A stretch of 5,789 nucleotides of DNA, taken from NCBI GenBank assembly GCA_027311485.1, contig DAICYU010000290.1, forward strand, positions 1 through 5,789. Direction: 5' to 3'. Positions 1-5,789 of the stretch are shown in pieces (within the stretch, counting starts at the first letter, position 1; every line of letters begins with the position of its first letter). The notes under the pieces were generated by a model. It ran no database searches. It was not told where the DNA came from and was given only the letters and a program-made list of their open reading frames with translations. Position numbers and translations under genes: made by a program. Origin of the DNA: Acetobacteraceae bacterium. GTDB taxonomy: Bacteria; Pseudomonadota; Alphaproteobacteria; Acetobacterales; Acetobacteraceae.

Positions 1-1
1 C

Positions 2-118
2 AGCGCCGGGCCGCTCGGGACCGCCATCGGCGTGCCGATCCTGACCCTGCTGATGCTGAGCTTCGGCTGGCGCTGGATGTTCATCCTGATGGGCATCGCC
101 GGGCTGATCGTCGCGGCG
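2..118 (+). other. MFS transporter segment at the N-terminal side of the chimeric frame
   Basis: The first ~38 codons encode a Gly-rich helix, then a helix reading VPILTLLMLSFGWRWMF, then the start of a helix reading ILMGIAGLIVAA. The combination of a small-residue-rich helix, a P-x-L-T-x-L-M-L stretch and the FGWRWMF-x-x-MG turn is typical of MFS transporters around TM4-TM5. It does not resemble the TM2 region of RND pumps, where a G-N-x-R-A-A sequence normally precedes L-I-V-A. The rest of the MFS gene, if present, lies left of the window. The right boundary is fuzzy because both families can share an L-I-V-A-A-V stretch. This is recognised from family memory, not from a search. Confidence 0.75.
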
Positions 119-2140
119 GTCATTCCGCTTTCGATGATGATCGCGTTCGCCGGCATGCGCGCCTTCGGCATTCCCGGCAATCTGCTGAGCCTGGGGGCAA
201 TCGATTTCGGGCTGGTCGTCGACGGCGCGGTCGTGCTGGTGGAAAACGTCCTGCGTCATCAGACCGCGGCCGAGGGAGTGGATCGCGGCAACCTCGCCCG
301 GATCGTTCCGCAAGCCGCGGCCGAAGTCGCCAAGCCGGTGATCTTCTCGGTGCTGATCATTCTGATCGTCTATGTGCCGGTGTTGACCTTGCAAAGTGTC
401 GAGGGCAAGGAATTCCGCCCGATGGCGCTGACCGTGATGATGGCGCTGACCGGTGCGCTGGCGATGACCATGATCGTGGTCCCGGCGCTGGCGTCCACAT
501 TCCTGAGCGCGAAGCCGCCGGCGCAGGATTCATTCACGGTTCGCTGGGCGCGCAAGGGCTACACGCCGGTGCTGCGCCGAACCACGGACCACCCATGGAT
601 CACCTTCGGCATTGCCGGCGTGCTGTTCGCCGGTGCGGTGGTGCTGGCGATGCAGCTTGGCGCCGAGTTCATCCCGACGCTGCAGGAAGGCGCGATCGTG
701 GTGACGTCGAACAAGCTGCCCAGCATCAACCTGACCGCATCGCTGCGAACGGTGACGGAAATCGAAAAGGTCATCAAAAGCTTCCCCGATGTGCAGACCG
801 TCGTTTCCCAGACCGGCAGCGCCGCCGTGCCGACCGACCCGATGGGCGTGCAGAGCACCGACAGCTACGTGATCCTGAAGCCGCCCGGCCAATGGACCAC
901 GGCGCCGACGCAGGAGGGAATCCGCGCTGCCATCGAGAAAAAGCTGAAAGCGTCGATCCCCGGCGTCAGCTGGGAATTTTCCCAACCGATCCGGATGCGC
1001 ATGGACGATCTGCTGCAGGGCGCGCGGACGCCGGTGGCGCTGAGCATCTTCGGCGATGATCTCGGCACGTTGCGCGCCCTGGCGGACAAGGCGGTCAAGA
1101 CCCTGCGCTCGATCAAGGGCGCGTCGAACGTCCAGGCCGAATGGCCCGGCGTGCTGCCGTCGGTTACGATTTCGATCGACCGCACGCGGCTGGCACGGTT
1201 CGGGATCAGCGCCACCGACGCGCTGGCGGTGGTGCAGGCGATTGGCGGGCGTACCGTCGGCACGGTGTATGGGCAGAACGATTCCCAGACGCCGATCCAG
1301 GTGCGGCTGGCGCCCGACGCGCGGGCCAGCGCATCGCGCATCCAGGCATTGCCGATCGGGATGTCCAACGGCCAGGCCGTGACATTGGCGGACGTGGCGA
1401 ATGTGAGCGTGGCCGAAGGCCCGCCGGAGGTTCTGCGGGATCAGCTGCGGCGGCGGCAGATCATCGACATCGACGTGCAGGGCCGTGACGTGAACAGCTT
1501 CGTCACCGAAGCCCAGCACAAAGTACCGCAGGCGTTGCACCTGCCGTCGGGCTACACATTGCAATGGAGCGGGCAGTTTCAGAACCTTCGCAGCGCCTCC
1601 TACAGGCTTGCGCTGGTCGTGCCGATCGCCCTGGCGTTGATCTTTCTGATGCTGTACCTGAATTTCAGCAGCCTGCGGCAGGCGGCACTGATCTTCCTGA
1701 ACGTGCCGATGGCGGCAACCGGCGGTATCGTGGCCCTGCTACTGCGTGGCATGCCGTTCAGCGTGACGGCCGCCATCGGGTTCATTTCCGTCTTCGGGGT
1801 CGCCATCCTCGATGGCGTGGTGCTGGTCAGCTACATCAATGAGGAACGGGAGGCCGGCGGCCAGGGACGTGACGCGGCTCGCGATGCCGCTGAGAAACGA
1901 CTCCGGCCGGTGCTGACGACGGCGCTGGTCGCGTCGATCGGCTTCGTGCCGATGGCTGTGTCGACGAGTGTCGGGGCAAGCGTCCAGCGTCCCTTGGCCA
2001 CCGTGGTGATCGGCGGCCTGATCACGGCGACACTTCTGACGCTGCTGGTCGTGCCCTCGCTGTATCCGGTCTTCGAGACGATACAGGCGCCGCGATGGCT
2101 ACGGCGCCGCACCCGGCATTCAGCCGCAAGGGACGAGTGA
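2..2140 (+). CDS. Chimeric transporter frame: MFS fragment joined to HME-RND (CzcA/CusA-type) efflux permease, 5' end outside window
   Basis: The frame is open from the left edge, giving 712 visible residues and no start codon that can be trusted; a GTG at 32 lies inside the MFS-like part. Residues 1 to ~38 look like an MFS segment. From ~35-41 onward the protein follows the CzcA/CusA family: TM3 (VIPLSMM), TM4 with DFG-x3-DG-x5-EN, TM5-7, the second periplasmic loop (FSQPI, FGDD and TLADV motifs, about residues 222-530), and TM8-12 ending in VQRPLATVVIGG. The TM4 acidic residues D68, D74 and E81 keep the spacing of CzcA D402/D408/E415, which are known to be needed for proton-driven cation export. 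The family is ~1,050 residues long; TM1, the first periplasmic loop and TM2 are missing here. An intact family member would span the inner membrane and work with a membrane-fusion protein and an outer-membrane channel, neither of which is visible. Family assignment is firm; function of this chimera is doubtful. Confidence 0.85.
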   Translation, partial: SAGPLGTAIGVPILTLLMLSFGWRWMFILMGIAGLIVAAVIPLSMMIAFAGMRAFGIPGNLLSLGAIDFGLVVDGAVVLVENVLRHQTAAEGVDRGNLARIVPQAAAEVAKPVIFSVLIILIVYVPVLTLQSVEGKEFRPMALTVMMALTGALAMTMIVVPALASTFLSAKPPAQDSFTVRWARKGYTPVLRRTTDHPWITFGIAGVLFAGAVVLAMQLGAEFIPTLQEGAIVVTSNKLPSINLTASLRTVTEIEKVIKSFPDVQTVVSQTGSAAVPTDPMGVQSTDSYVILKPPGQWTTAPTQEGIRAAIEKKLKASIPGVSWEFSQPIRMRMDDLLQGARTPVALSIFGDDLGTLRALADKAVKTLRSIKGASNVQAEWPGVLPSVTISIDRTRLARFGISATDALAVVQAIGGRTVGTVYGQNDSQTPIQVRLAPDARASASRIQALPIGMSNGQAVTLADVANVSVAEGPPEVLRDQLRRRQIIDIDVQGRDVNSFVTEAQHKVPQALHLPSGYTLQWSGQFQNLRSASYRLALVVPIALALIFLMLYLNFSSLRQAALIFLNVPMAATGGIVALLLRGMPFSVTAAIGFISVFGVAILDGVVLVSYINEEREAGGQGRDAARDAAEKRLRPVLTTALVASIGFVPMAVSTSVGASVQRPLATVVIGGLITATLLTLLVVPSLYPVFETIQAPRWLRRRTRHSAARDE

Positions 2141-2143
2141 TAC

Positions 2144-2164
2144 CGCTGCCCTGCGAAGGCAGCG
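2144..2164. terminator. Stem-loop between convergent genes, possible bidirectional terminator
   Basis: A perfect 7-bp inverted repeat (CGCTGCC / GGCAGCG) encloses a 7-base loop. It begins 3 bases after the stop of the + strand transporter frame and ends 16 bases from the lipoprotein stop, which is where a shared terminator for convergent genes would sit. No T-run follows on either strand, so it is not a textbook intrinsic terminator. In such a GC-rich genome a chance hairpin is also possible. Confidence 0.35.
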
Positions 2165-2180
2165 CCCAAGCCAGGTTAGG

Positions 2181-2633
2181 CTACCAGCCGGGTCCGAAAC
2201 CCCAGCCCGGTCCCCACGGACCCCACGCACCCCAGTTCCAGGCCGCGTCGTTGTATTCCTCGGCCGCCATCTCCTGTTCGTTGGCGATCCGCTCCTGCTC
2301 CATCAGCAGGCGATAGTGATTGTACGCCTGTTCCGTCCCGACATACAGGCAGTCGCAGACAAGCGGGTCTGAATAGACATAGGTCACCTTATCACCATGC
2401 ACGCGGCGCAGGAACCTGTGCGGCGGCAGCGTGCTCAACATCGCCTGCCGTTGTGGTGTATTGGCCGGCCGCACCAGAAAGCCCGCCGCGGCAAGCCGGT
2501 CTTCCTTGTTCGTGACCCGCTCCTGCGGCGTCTCACACGCCGCCAGGCCGAGGATGCCGATCAGCGACGCCGAGGCAATCGCCCGTCGAACCCATTTCCT
2601 ACGGCGCGCGAACGGTCCTGCGTTCGACATCAT
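2181..2633 (-). CDS. Small outer-membrane-type lipoprotein with Trp/Gly-rich C-terminus, function unknown
   Basis: This encodes 150 residues. The N-terminus is strongly basic (RRRKWVRR, residues 10-17), followed by a hydrophobic stretch (18-31) and a lipobox LAAC with the acylated cysteine at C33. Residue +2 is Glu, so by the E. coli rule it would go to the outer membrane. The mature part (~118 residues) has a central section with a PPHRF motif (70-74), Y-V-Y (85-87) and a C-D-C pair (C93, C95). A charged, probably helical, Glu/Gln-rich segment follows (111-126), and the tail (132-150) is almost entirely Trp, Gly and Pro. I chose the ATG at 2633 over an in-frame TTG at 2672 because AGGAGG sits 5 bases upstream of it; the extension would also put 13 non-basic residues before the signal. 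A second ATG follows directly at 2630. It resembles conserved hypothetical lipoproteins of alphaproteobacteria; no function can be assigned. Confidence 0.85.
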   Translation of the reverse strand: MMSNAGPFARRRKWVRRAIASASLIGILGLAACETPQERVTNKEDRLAAAGFLVRPANTPQRQAMLSTLPPHRFLRRVHGDKVTYVYSDPLVCDCLYVGTEQAYNHYRLLMEQERIANEQEMAAEEYNDAAWNWGAWGPWGPGWGFGPGW

Positions 2634-2638
2634 GCTGG

Positions 2639-2644
2639 CCTCCT
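2639..2644 (-). promoter_or_regulatory. Shine-Dalgarno of the lipoprotein gene
   Basis: The - strand reads AGGAGG, a full match to the anti-Shine-Dalgarno, with 5 bases before the ATG at 2633. It lies inside the longer TTG-initiated reading frame, and this is what decides the start. Confidence 0.8.
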
Positions 2645-2753
2645 GCATTGTTCCCATTGATGACGCTTGCACAACGCACGGGTTTGTTCCGGGACGCGGT
2701 TGCCCTGCGATTATCCACCGAAGCCAACCGGCTTGTGATCGAGTCTGCCGCAG

Positions 2754-4535
2754 TCAGTCCAGCAGCGGCGCGACATCGGCCATGGCAAGGCGTCTGGCGC
2801 CCAGCAGGGCATCCGTCGCCGGCCCTTCCCACGCGGCCGCCTCCGGGGCGAGCGGATCAGCCGGCGAAAGGCGATGCGCCAGCACGAAGCGCGCCAGCAG
2901 CGTGCGCCGAGCATCGGCGCCGGGCCGCGTGCCTTCCCACGCCAGCAGCACCGCGCTGGTGGCATCGTACAGCGCAGTCGAGGCTTGCCGAACCAATGTC
3001 TCCTGCCCGCGCTCCGCAACATGCTCCACCAGCGCGACCGCGCGGTCCAGCGCCGCACCGAGTGCCTTCCGGAACGCGGCCGGCAGCGCGGCGGCCTCCT
3101 CCAGGCGGCCCAGCAGCATCGCGTGCAGCGCCCGCTGCGCCCCGCCTTTTCCCACCGCTCGGCTGATGACATCCAGCGCGTTGATGTTGCTGGTGCCTTC
3201 CCACAGCAGCCCGACCTGCGCATCGCGGATCAGGCGCGGATTGACCCAGTCCTCAATGTAGCCGTTGCCGCCCCGCGCCTCCATCGCGCCGGTCGCCACC
3301 ACCACGTTGTCGCGGCAGGCGCGCAGCTTCAGCAATCCGGTCAGGATGCGCAGCTCCGTCAGCGCCGCCGGTCCCGTTGCCCCGGCCACCGCGCTGCGTG
3401 CCGTCGCGTCCGGCGATGCGCTCCGCGCCAGCGCGTCAGCCGTGCAAAACGCCACCGACAGCGCCTGTTCGGCCGGCACCAGCAGCTTCATCAATTGCCG
3501 ACGCATCAGCGGGAAATCGACCACCGTGTGGCCAAACGCGGTACGCCCGGCCGATGCGGCCACCGCTTCGTTGAAGCACCGGCGCATCATCGCCGCGGCA
3601 CGCACACCATGCGACAGGCGGGACAGGTTCACCTGCTCCATCATCTGCTTCAGGCCCTGGTCGGGCTGGCCGACCAGATAGGCTTCCGCCCCCTCCAGCC
3701 TGATTTCGCCTGACGCCATGGACTTCGTGCCCAGCTTGTCCTTCAGCCGGACGATCCGATAGACGTTGCGCCGGTTGTCCCTTGTGTGCCGTGGCAGGGC
3801 AAACAGCGCCAGCCCGCGTGTGCCGGCCGGCGCACCGTCCGGCCGAGCCAGGATCAGCGCGACATTTGCGTCGGTATGGGAACAGAACCATTTCTCGCCA
3901 TACAGCCGCCAGATGCCGTCTTCCTGGCGCGCCACCGTCTCGAGCGCGCCCACGTCCGAGCCGCCTGCCTTCTCGGTCATGAACTGCGTGCCTTTCCACA
4001 TCGTGGCAAGGTCGGCGGACAGCATCTTCGGCAGCAGGTAGTCCTGCAGGGCGTTGCTGCCGAACTTGCGGATCAGATGGATCGAGGTATCGGTCACGCT
4101 GATCGGGCACATCAGCCCGAATTCGCCCTGCACGAACAGGTATTGAAAGGCATATTTGGCGACCGGCGGCAGCGGCCGGTCCATCCCCAGCACGCCGCCA
4201 CGATGCGCCATGGCATGGAACTGGAAGTCGCCAAAGGCGATCTGCTCCATCTCCCGATACGCCGGGTGGTATTCGATCCAGTCCTCATCGCGGCCGAAGC
4301 GGTCGCGCGGGTGCAGTACCGGCGGATGACGGTCGGCGATCCGCGCCAGCTCATCCAGCCGGCCGCCGGCAAGCTTGCCGAGGCGCTGATAATGCGGCGT
4401 CAGCTGCTCCAGCACCGGGGCCGGCAGATAGGCGGCCAGCCGGTCACGCAATCCCGGATCTGCGACGTAGAAATCCATGCCGGCGCAATCGGGCGCAATC
4501 CAGTCGGAGCCGGTGCGAGGCTGATCCAATGGCAT
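2754..4535 (-). CDS. AidB-like acyl-CoA dehydrogenase family flavoprotein
   Basis: This encodes 593 residues. The N-terminal region (about 45-95) has the AidB-type pattern: ELARIADRHPP, a D-R-F-G-R segment, then E-Y-H-P-A-Y. Next come the acyl-CoA dehydrogenase middle domain with MTEKAGGSDV (186-195, FAD/substrate site), GEKWFCS (213-219) and LGTKSMASGEI (268-278), then the helical domain with MMRR (316-319), ARGGNGY (420-426) and WEGTSN (445-450). E446 aligns with the conserved Glu of this family's active site (E425 in E. coli AidB as I recall). The part after WEGTSN is ~145 residues, somewhat longer than AidB's ~115. The family binds FAD and oxidises acyl-CoA thioesters at C2-C3. AidB itself belongs to the alkylation (Ada) response and binds DNA, with weak dehydrogenase activity. 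No ada or alk gene is nearby, so a catabolic acyl-CoA role is equally possible. The ATG at 4535 is supported by a Shine-Dalgarno 5 bases upstream. Confidence 0.92.
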   Translation of the reverse strand: MPLDQPRTGSDWIAPDCAGMDFYVADPGLRDRLAAYLPAPVLEQLTPHYQRLGKLAGGRLDELARIADRHPPVLHPRDRFGRDEDWIEYHPAYREMEQIAFGDFQFHAMAHRGGVLGMDRPLPPVAKYAFQYLFVQGEFGLMCPISVTDTSIHLIRKFGSNALQDYLLPKMLSADLATMWKGTQFMTEKAGGSDVGALETVARQEDGIWRLYGEKWFCSHTDANVALILARPDGAPAGTRGLALFALPRHTRDNRRNVYRIVRLKDKLGTKSMASGEIRLEGAEAYLVGQPDQGLKQMMEQVNLSRLSHGVRAAAMMRRCFNEAVAASAGRTAFGHTVVDFPLMRRQLMKLLVPAEQALSVAFCTADALARSASPDATARSAVAGATGPAALTELRILTGLLKLRACRDNVVVATGAMEARGGNGYIEDWVNPRLIRDAQVGLLWEGTSNINALDVISRAVGKGGAQRALHAMLLGRLEEAAALPAAFRKALGAALDRAVALVEHVAERGQETLVRQASTALYDATSAVLLAWEGTRPGADARRTLLARFVLAHRLSPADPLAPEAAAWEGPATDALLGARRLAMADVAPLLD

Positions 4536-4540
4536 TGTTT

Positions 4541-4545
4541 CCTCC
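4541..4545 (-). promoter_or_regulatory. Shine-Dalgarno of the AidB-like gene
   Basis: The - strand reads GGAGG followed by AAACA and the ATG at 4535. The next in-frame ATG (codon 20) has no comparable site, which supports the upstream start. Confidence 0.75.
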
Positions 4546-4556
4546 AGGCGATATTA

Positions 4557-4579
4557 TCCGCGTGTCCGTTTCCGCGTGT
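4557..4579. repeat. Short direct repeat upstream of the AidB-like gene
   Basis: The 9-mer TCCGCGTGT occurs at 4557-4565 and again at 4571-4579, a 14-base period, just upstream of the Shine-Dalgarno of the AidB-like gene. It could be a tandem operator half-site. A GATAAT hexamer on the - strand (4558-4553) overlaps the first copy and resembles a -10 box, but I see no convincing -35 element, and it would place the transcript start almost on the Shine-Dalgarno. The repeat is seen directly; a regulatory role is conjecture. Confidence 0.35.
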
Positions 4580-4585
4580 TCGGGG

Positions 4586-4614
4586 GCTGGATAACCCGCC
4601 GGCGCGGGGCCAGC
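4586..4614. terminator. Nested stem-loop downstream of the repeat-protein gene, possible terminator
   Basis: Outer arms GCTGG (4586-4590) and CCAGC (4610-4614) enclose inner arms CCCGC (4595-4599) and GCGGG (4604-4608) with a 4-base loop; four bases are unpaired on one side and one on the other. It lies 35 bases past the stop of the gene ending at 4650, on the path of - strand transcription, and before the AidB-like gene. It has no T-run, so it is a candidate only. Confidence 0.3.
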
Positions 4615-4644
4615 AAATGACCCGCGCGTCAGCGGAGCACCTGG

Positions 4645-4663
4645 AAGCCTCAGCCGGAGGCTT
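4645..4663. other. Inverted repeat spanning the stop codon of the repeat-protein gene
   Basis: Perfect 7-bp arms AAGCCTC (4645-4651) and GAGGCTT (4657-4663) flank a 5-base loop and straddle the TGA at 4652-4650. It could assist termination together with the stem-loop at 4586-4614, but no T-run follows on the - strand. It may be chance. Confidence 0.3.
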
Positions 4664-5789
4664 GGAAACCAACGCCGCGGATGCCGACGCCCAGCGTCCG
4701 GTCATCAACGGATGGCCCGATGTCGACCGGACGAACGACCGCGTCAACCAGCAGATGGATCGTCAGGCTGGTCTTGCCTTCGGTGCAGTCGGCCGGCAGC
4801 GCCCACCGGTTCAGGCCGTTATCCGGCCGCACCGCCGGCAGCTGGGTCCCGTCCACGATCAGCGTGAGAAGCTGCGTACGCGGGGCTGCGGCGACGTTCA
4901 GCAGCAACGTGACCGGGCCATGCAGCGGCGCATCGAAGCGGAACCGCAGCGACGCCTCGGCACGGTCCGACCACACACCCCAAGGCTCCAGCCGGTGCCA
5001 TCCGCCAGGGTAGATGCCACGCCACCCGACCGTGGCGTTGACCGGCAGCAGCTCGCCGACGGGCCATGGCGGCGTCGCCGGCGCCGGGAACAGGCCGATC
5101 GCTTTTACGCCGATGCCCAGGACGCGATCGTCGGTGGACGCCCCGTCGGCCGCTGGGCAATACGTTTTCGATACCCGCAGGCCGATATTCACGTGCTCCG
5201 CGCCCGCCACGCAGCCTGGCGGCAGAGTCCAGCTGTTGACGCCGGGCTTCACGCGGGCCGGCGTCAACAGCACACCGTTCACGGTCAGGATCAGGTCCGT
5301 CATGACCGGCGTCAGCTGCAGGTCCAGGTCCAGGCGATGAAAATCCCCCAGCGGTTCGATTAGGATCAGCCGCAGCGATGCTTCGGCGCCGCTCGTCCAC
5401 ACACCCCAGGGCTCCTGCTTATGCCAGCCACGGTGCAGGACGTGTGGCAGCACCTGGCCGTTGCCCAGGGACAGCATCTGCCCGACGGTGCAGACCCCGC
5501 CCTCAACCGGCGTGATCCCGACGCTGCAGACGCCAACGCCAAGCAGCCGGTCATCCGCAAGGCCGAGGTCGACCGGACGCACGGCGTTGGCGACATGCAG
5601 GCGGATTTCCAGGTCGGTCCTGCCCTGGGTCACGGACAGGGGCAGCAGCCAGGTGTTGATGCCGGGAACCGGCACAACCGGCGGCATCTGATGCCCTTCC
5701 GCCGTGATCGCCAGCGCGGCACCCACTGGCGACGGCGCGATATCCATATCGAGTCGCAGCAGACCCGACAGCGGTTCGGCAAACGCCAG
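4650..5789 (-). CDS. C-terminal part of a protein with tandem ~141-residue WGVW-motif beta-rich repeats (5' end outside window)
   Basis: The frame is open to the right edge; the first ATG (5747) lies inside a repeat unit, and 14 upstream codons still match the unit, so the true start is outside. At least 379 residues are visible. Three units of ~141 residues can be aligned. Counting from the internal Met, N-x-W recurs at 31, 171 and 313; DDR-x-LG-[VI]-G-[VI] at 66, 207 and 349; and GWH-x2-EPWGVW at 108 and 249, each followed by AEASLR. Each unit alternates hydrophobic and polar residues, as expected for a beta-sandwich. No transmembrane helix or catalytic motif is visible. Similar G-W-x3-E-x-W-G-x-W motifs occur, as I recall, in accessory beta domains of bacterial glycosyltransferases and phosphoglycerol transferases, so a role in surface glycan assembly or carbohydrate binding is plausible but unproven. 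The protein stops soon after the third DDR motif. Confidence 0.8.
   Translation of the reverse strand: MAFAEPLSGLLRLDMDIAPSPVGAALAITAEGHQMPPVVPVPGINTWLLPLSVTQGRTDLEIRLHVANAVRPVDLGLADDRLLGVGVCSVGITPVEGGVCTVGQMLSLGNGQVLPHVLHRGWHKQEPWGVWTSGAEASLRLILIEPLGDFHRLDLDLQLTPVMTDLILTVNGVLLTPARVKPGVNSWTLPPGCVAGAEHVNIGLRVSKTYCPAADGASTDDRVLGIGVKAIGLFPAPATPPWPVGELLPVNATVGWRGIYPGGWHRLEPWGVWSDRAEASLRFRFDAPLHGPVTLLLNVAAAPRTQLLTLIVDGTQLPAVRPDNGLNRWALPADCTEGKTSLTIHLLVDAVVRPVDIGPSVDDRTLGVGIRGVGFQASG
4653..5789 (-). repeat. Three protein-level tandem repeats (units about 5789-5385, 5384-4962, 4961-4653)
   Basis: I set unit boundaries at the AEASLR motif. The first unit is cut by the window edge, the second is complete, and the third ends at the stop codon and lacks the GW-x3-EPWGVW strand. 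Landmark spacing is 140-142 residues throughout. The DNA of the units is diverged, with only short exact matches around the WGVW codons, so the duplication is old and under protein-level constraint and is not a recent tandem DNA repeat. Cysteines in the P-x-x-C loop occur in units two (C179) and three (C321) but not in unit one. Confidence 0.8.

Noticed and set aside
32..34. GTG at 32 as the genuine start of the transporter frame
   Set aside because: The frame is open to the window edge, and the upstream codons continue the MFS-like helix (a G-P-L-G-T-A-I-G stretch), so translation most likely begins outside the window.
530..1564. Long - strand open frame (344 codons) opposite the RND permease
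   Set aside because: It is antisense to a well-conserved RND region, its composition is Arg/His-rich and low in structure, and no recognisable family appears. It is a by-product of high GC.
2710..2715. GATAAT on the - strand as a -10 box for the lipoprotein gene
   Set aside because: It is one base from TATAAT, but I found no acceptable -35 at 16-18 bases, and a single hexamer is expected by chance.
2721..2734. Inverted repeat AAGCC / GGCTT just past the AidB-like gene as a terminator
   Set aside because: The stem is only 5 bp and no T-run follows, which is too weak to call.
2431..3261. + strand frame of 276 codons across the lipoprotein and the end of the AidB-like gene
   Set aside because: It is Ser/Ala/Arg-rich low-complexity translation antisense to two supported genes, and it has no motif.
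3786..5363. Long + strand open frame (525 codons) opposite the AidB-like gene and the repeat protein
   Set aside because: It lies antisense to two genes with clear family motifs or internal repeats, crosses their intergenic gap, is rich in Arg, Gln and His as GC-rich shadow frames are, and shows no domain motif.
5745..5747. ATG at 5747 as the start of the repeat protein
   Set aside because: Fourteen codons upstream still align with the repeat unit (E-P-L-x-G at the same place as in the second unit), and no Shine-Dalgarno precedes it.

Overview
The window is GC-rich and tightly packed. Its protein families (a heavy-metal RND pump, an AidB-type acyl-CoA dehydrogenase and a small lipoprotein with a Trp/Gly tail) suit an alphaproteobacterium, perhaps Acetobacteraceae. 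That placement is inferred from protein resemblance alone; there is no rRNA or other phylogenetic marker here.

Layout: positions 2-2140 on the + strand hold one open frame that enters from the left edge. Its first ~38 codons read as part of a major facilitator superfamily (MFS) transporter. From about position 104-122 it becomes, in frame, the C-terminal two thirds of a CzcA/CusA-type heavy-metal efflux RND permease. The three remaining genes are on the - strand: a small lipoprotein (2181-2633), an AidB-like acyl-CoA dehydrogenase (2754-4535), and the C-terminal end of a larger protein built from ~141-residue repeats (4650 to beyond 5789). The RND frame and the lipoprotein gene converge over a 40-base gap that holds a 7-bp stem-loop.

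No pathway obviously links the four genes. The three - strand genes are separated by about 100-120 bases, and the two with visible starts each have a strong Shine-Dalgarno, so each may be its own unit. I see no tRNA, rRNA, CRISPR array, insertion sequence or integrase, and no gene-free stretch over 300 bases.

The two points most worth a second look are the in-frame MFS-to-RND junction at the left edge (a real gene fusion or deletion scar, or an assembly chimera) and the tandem WGVW-motif repeat protein at the right edge, which I cannot assign to a named family with confidence.
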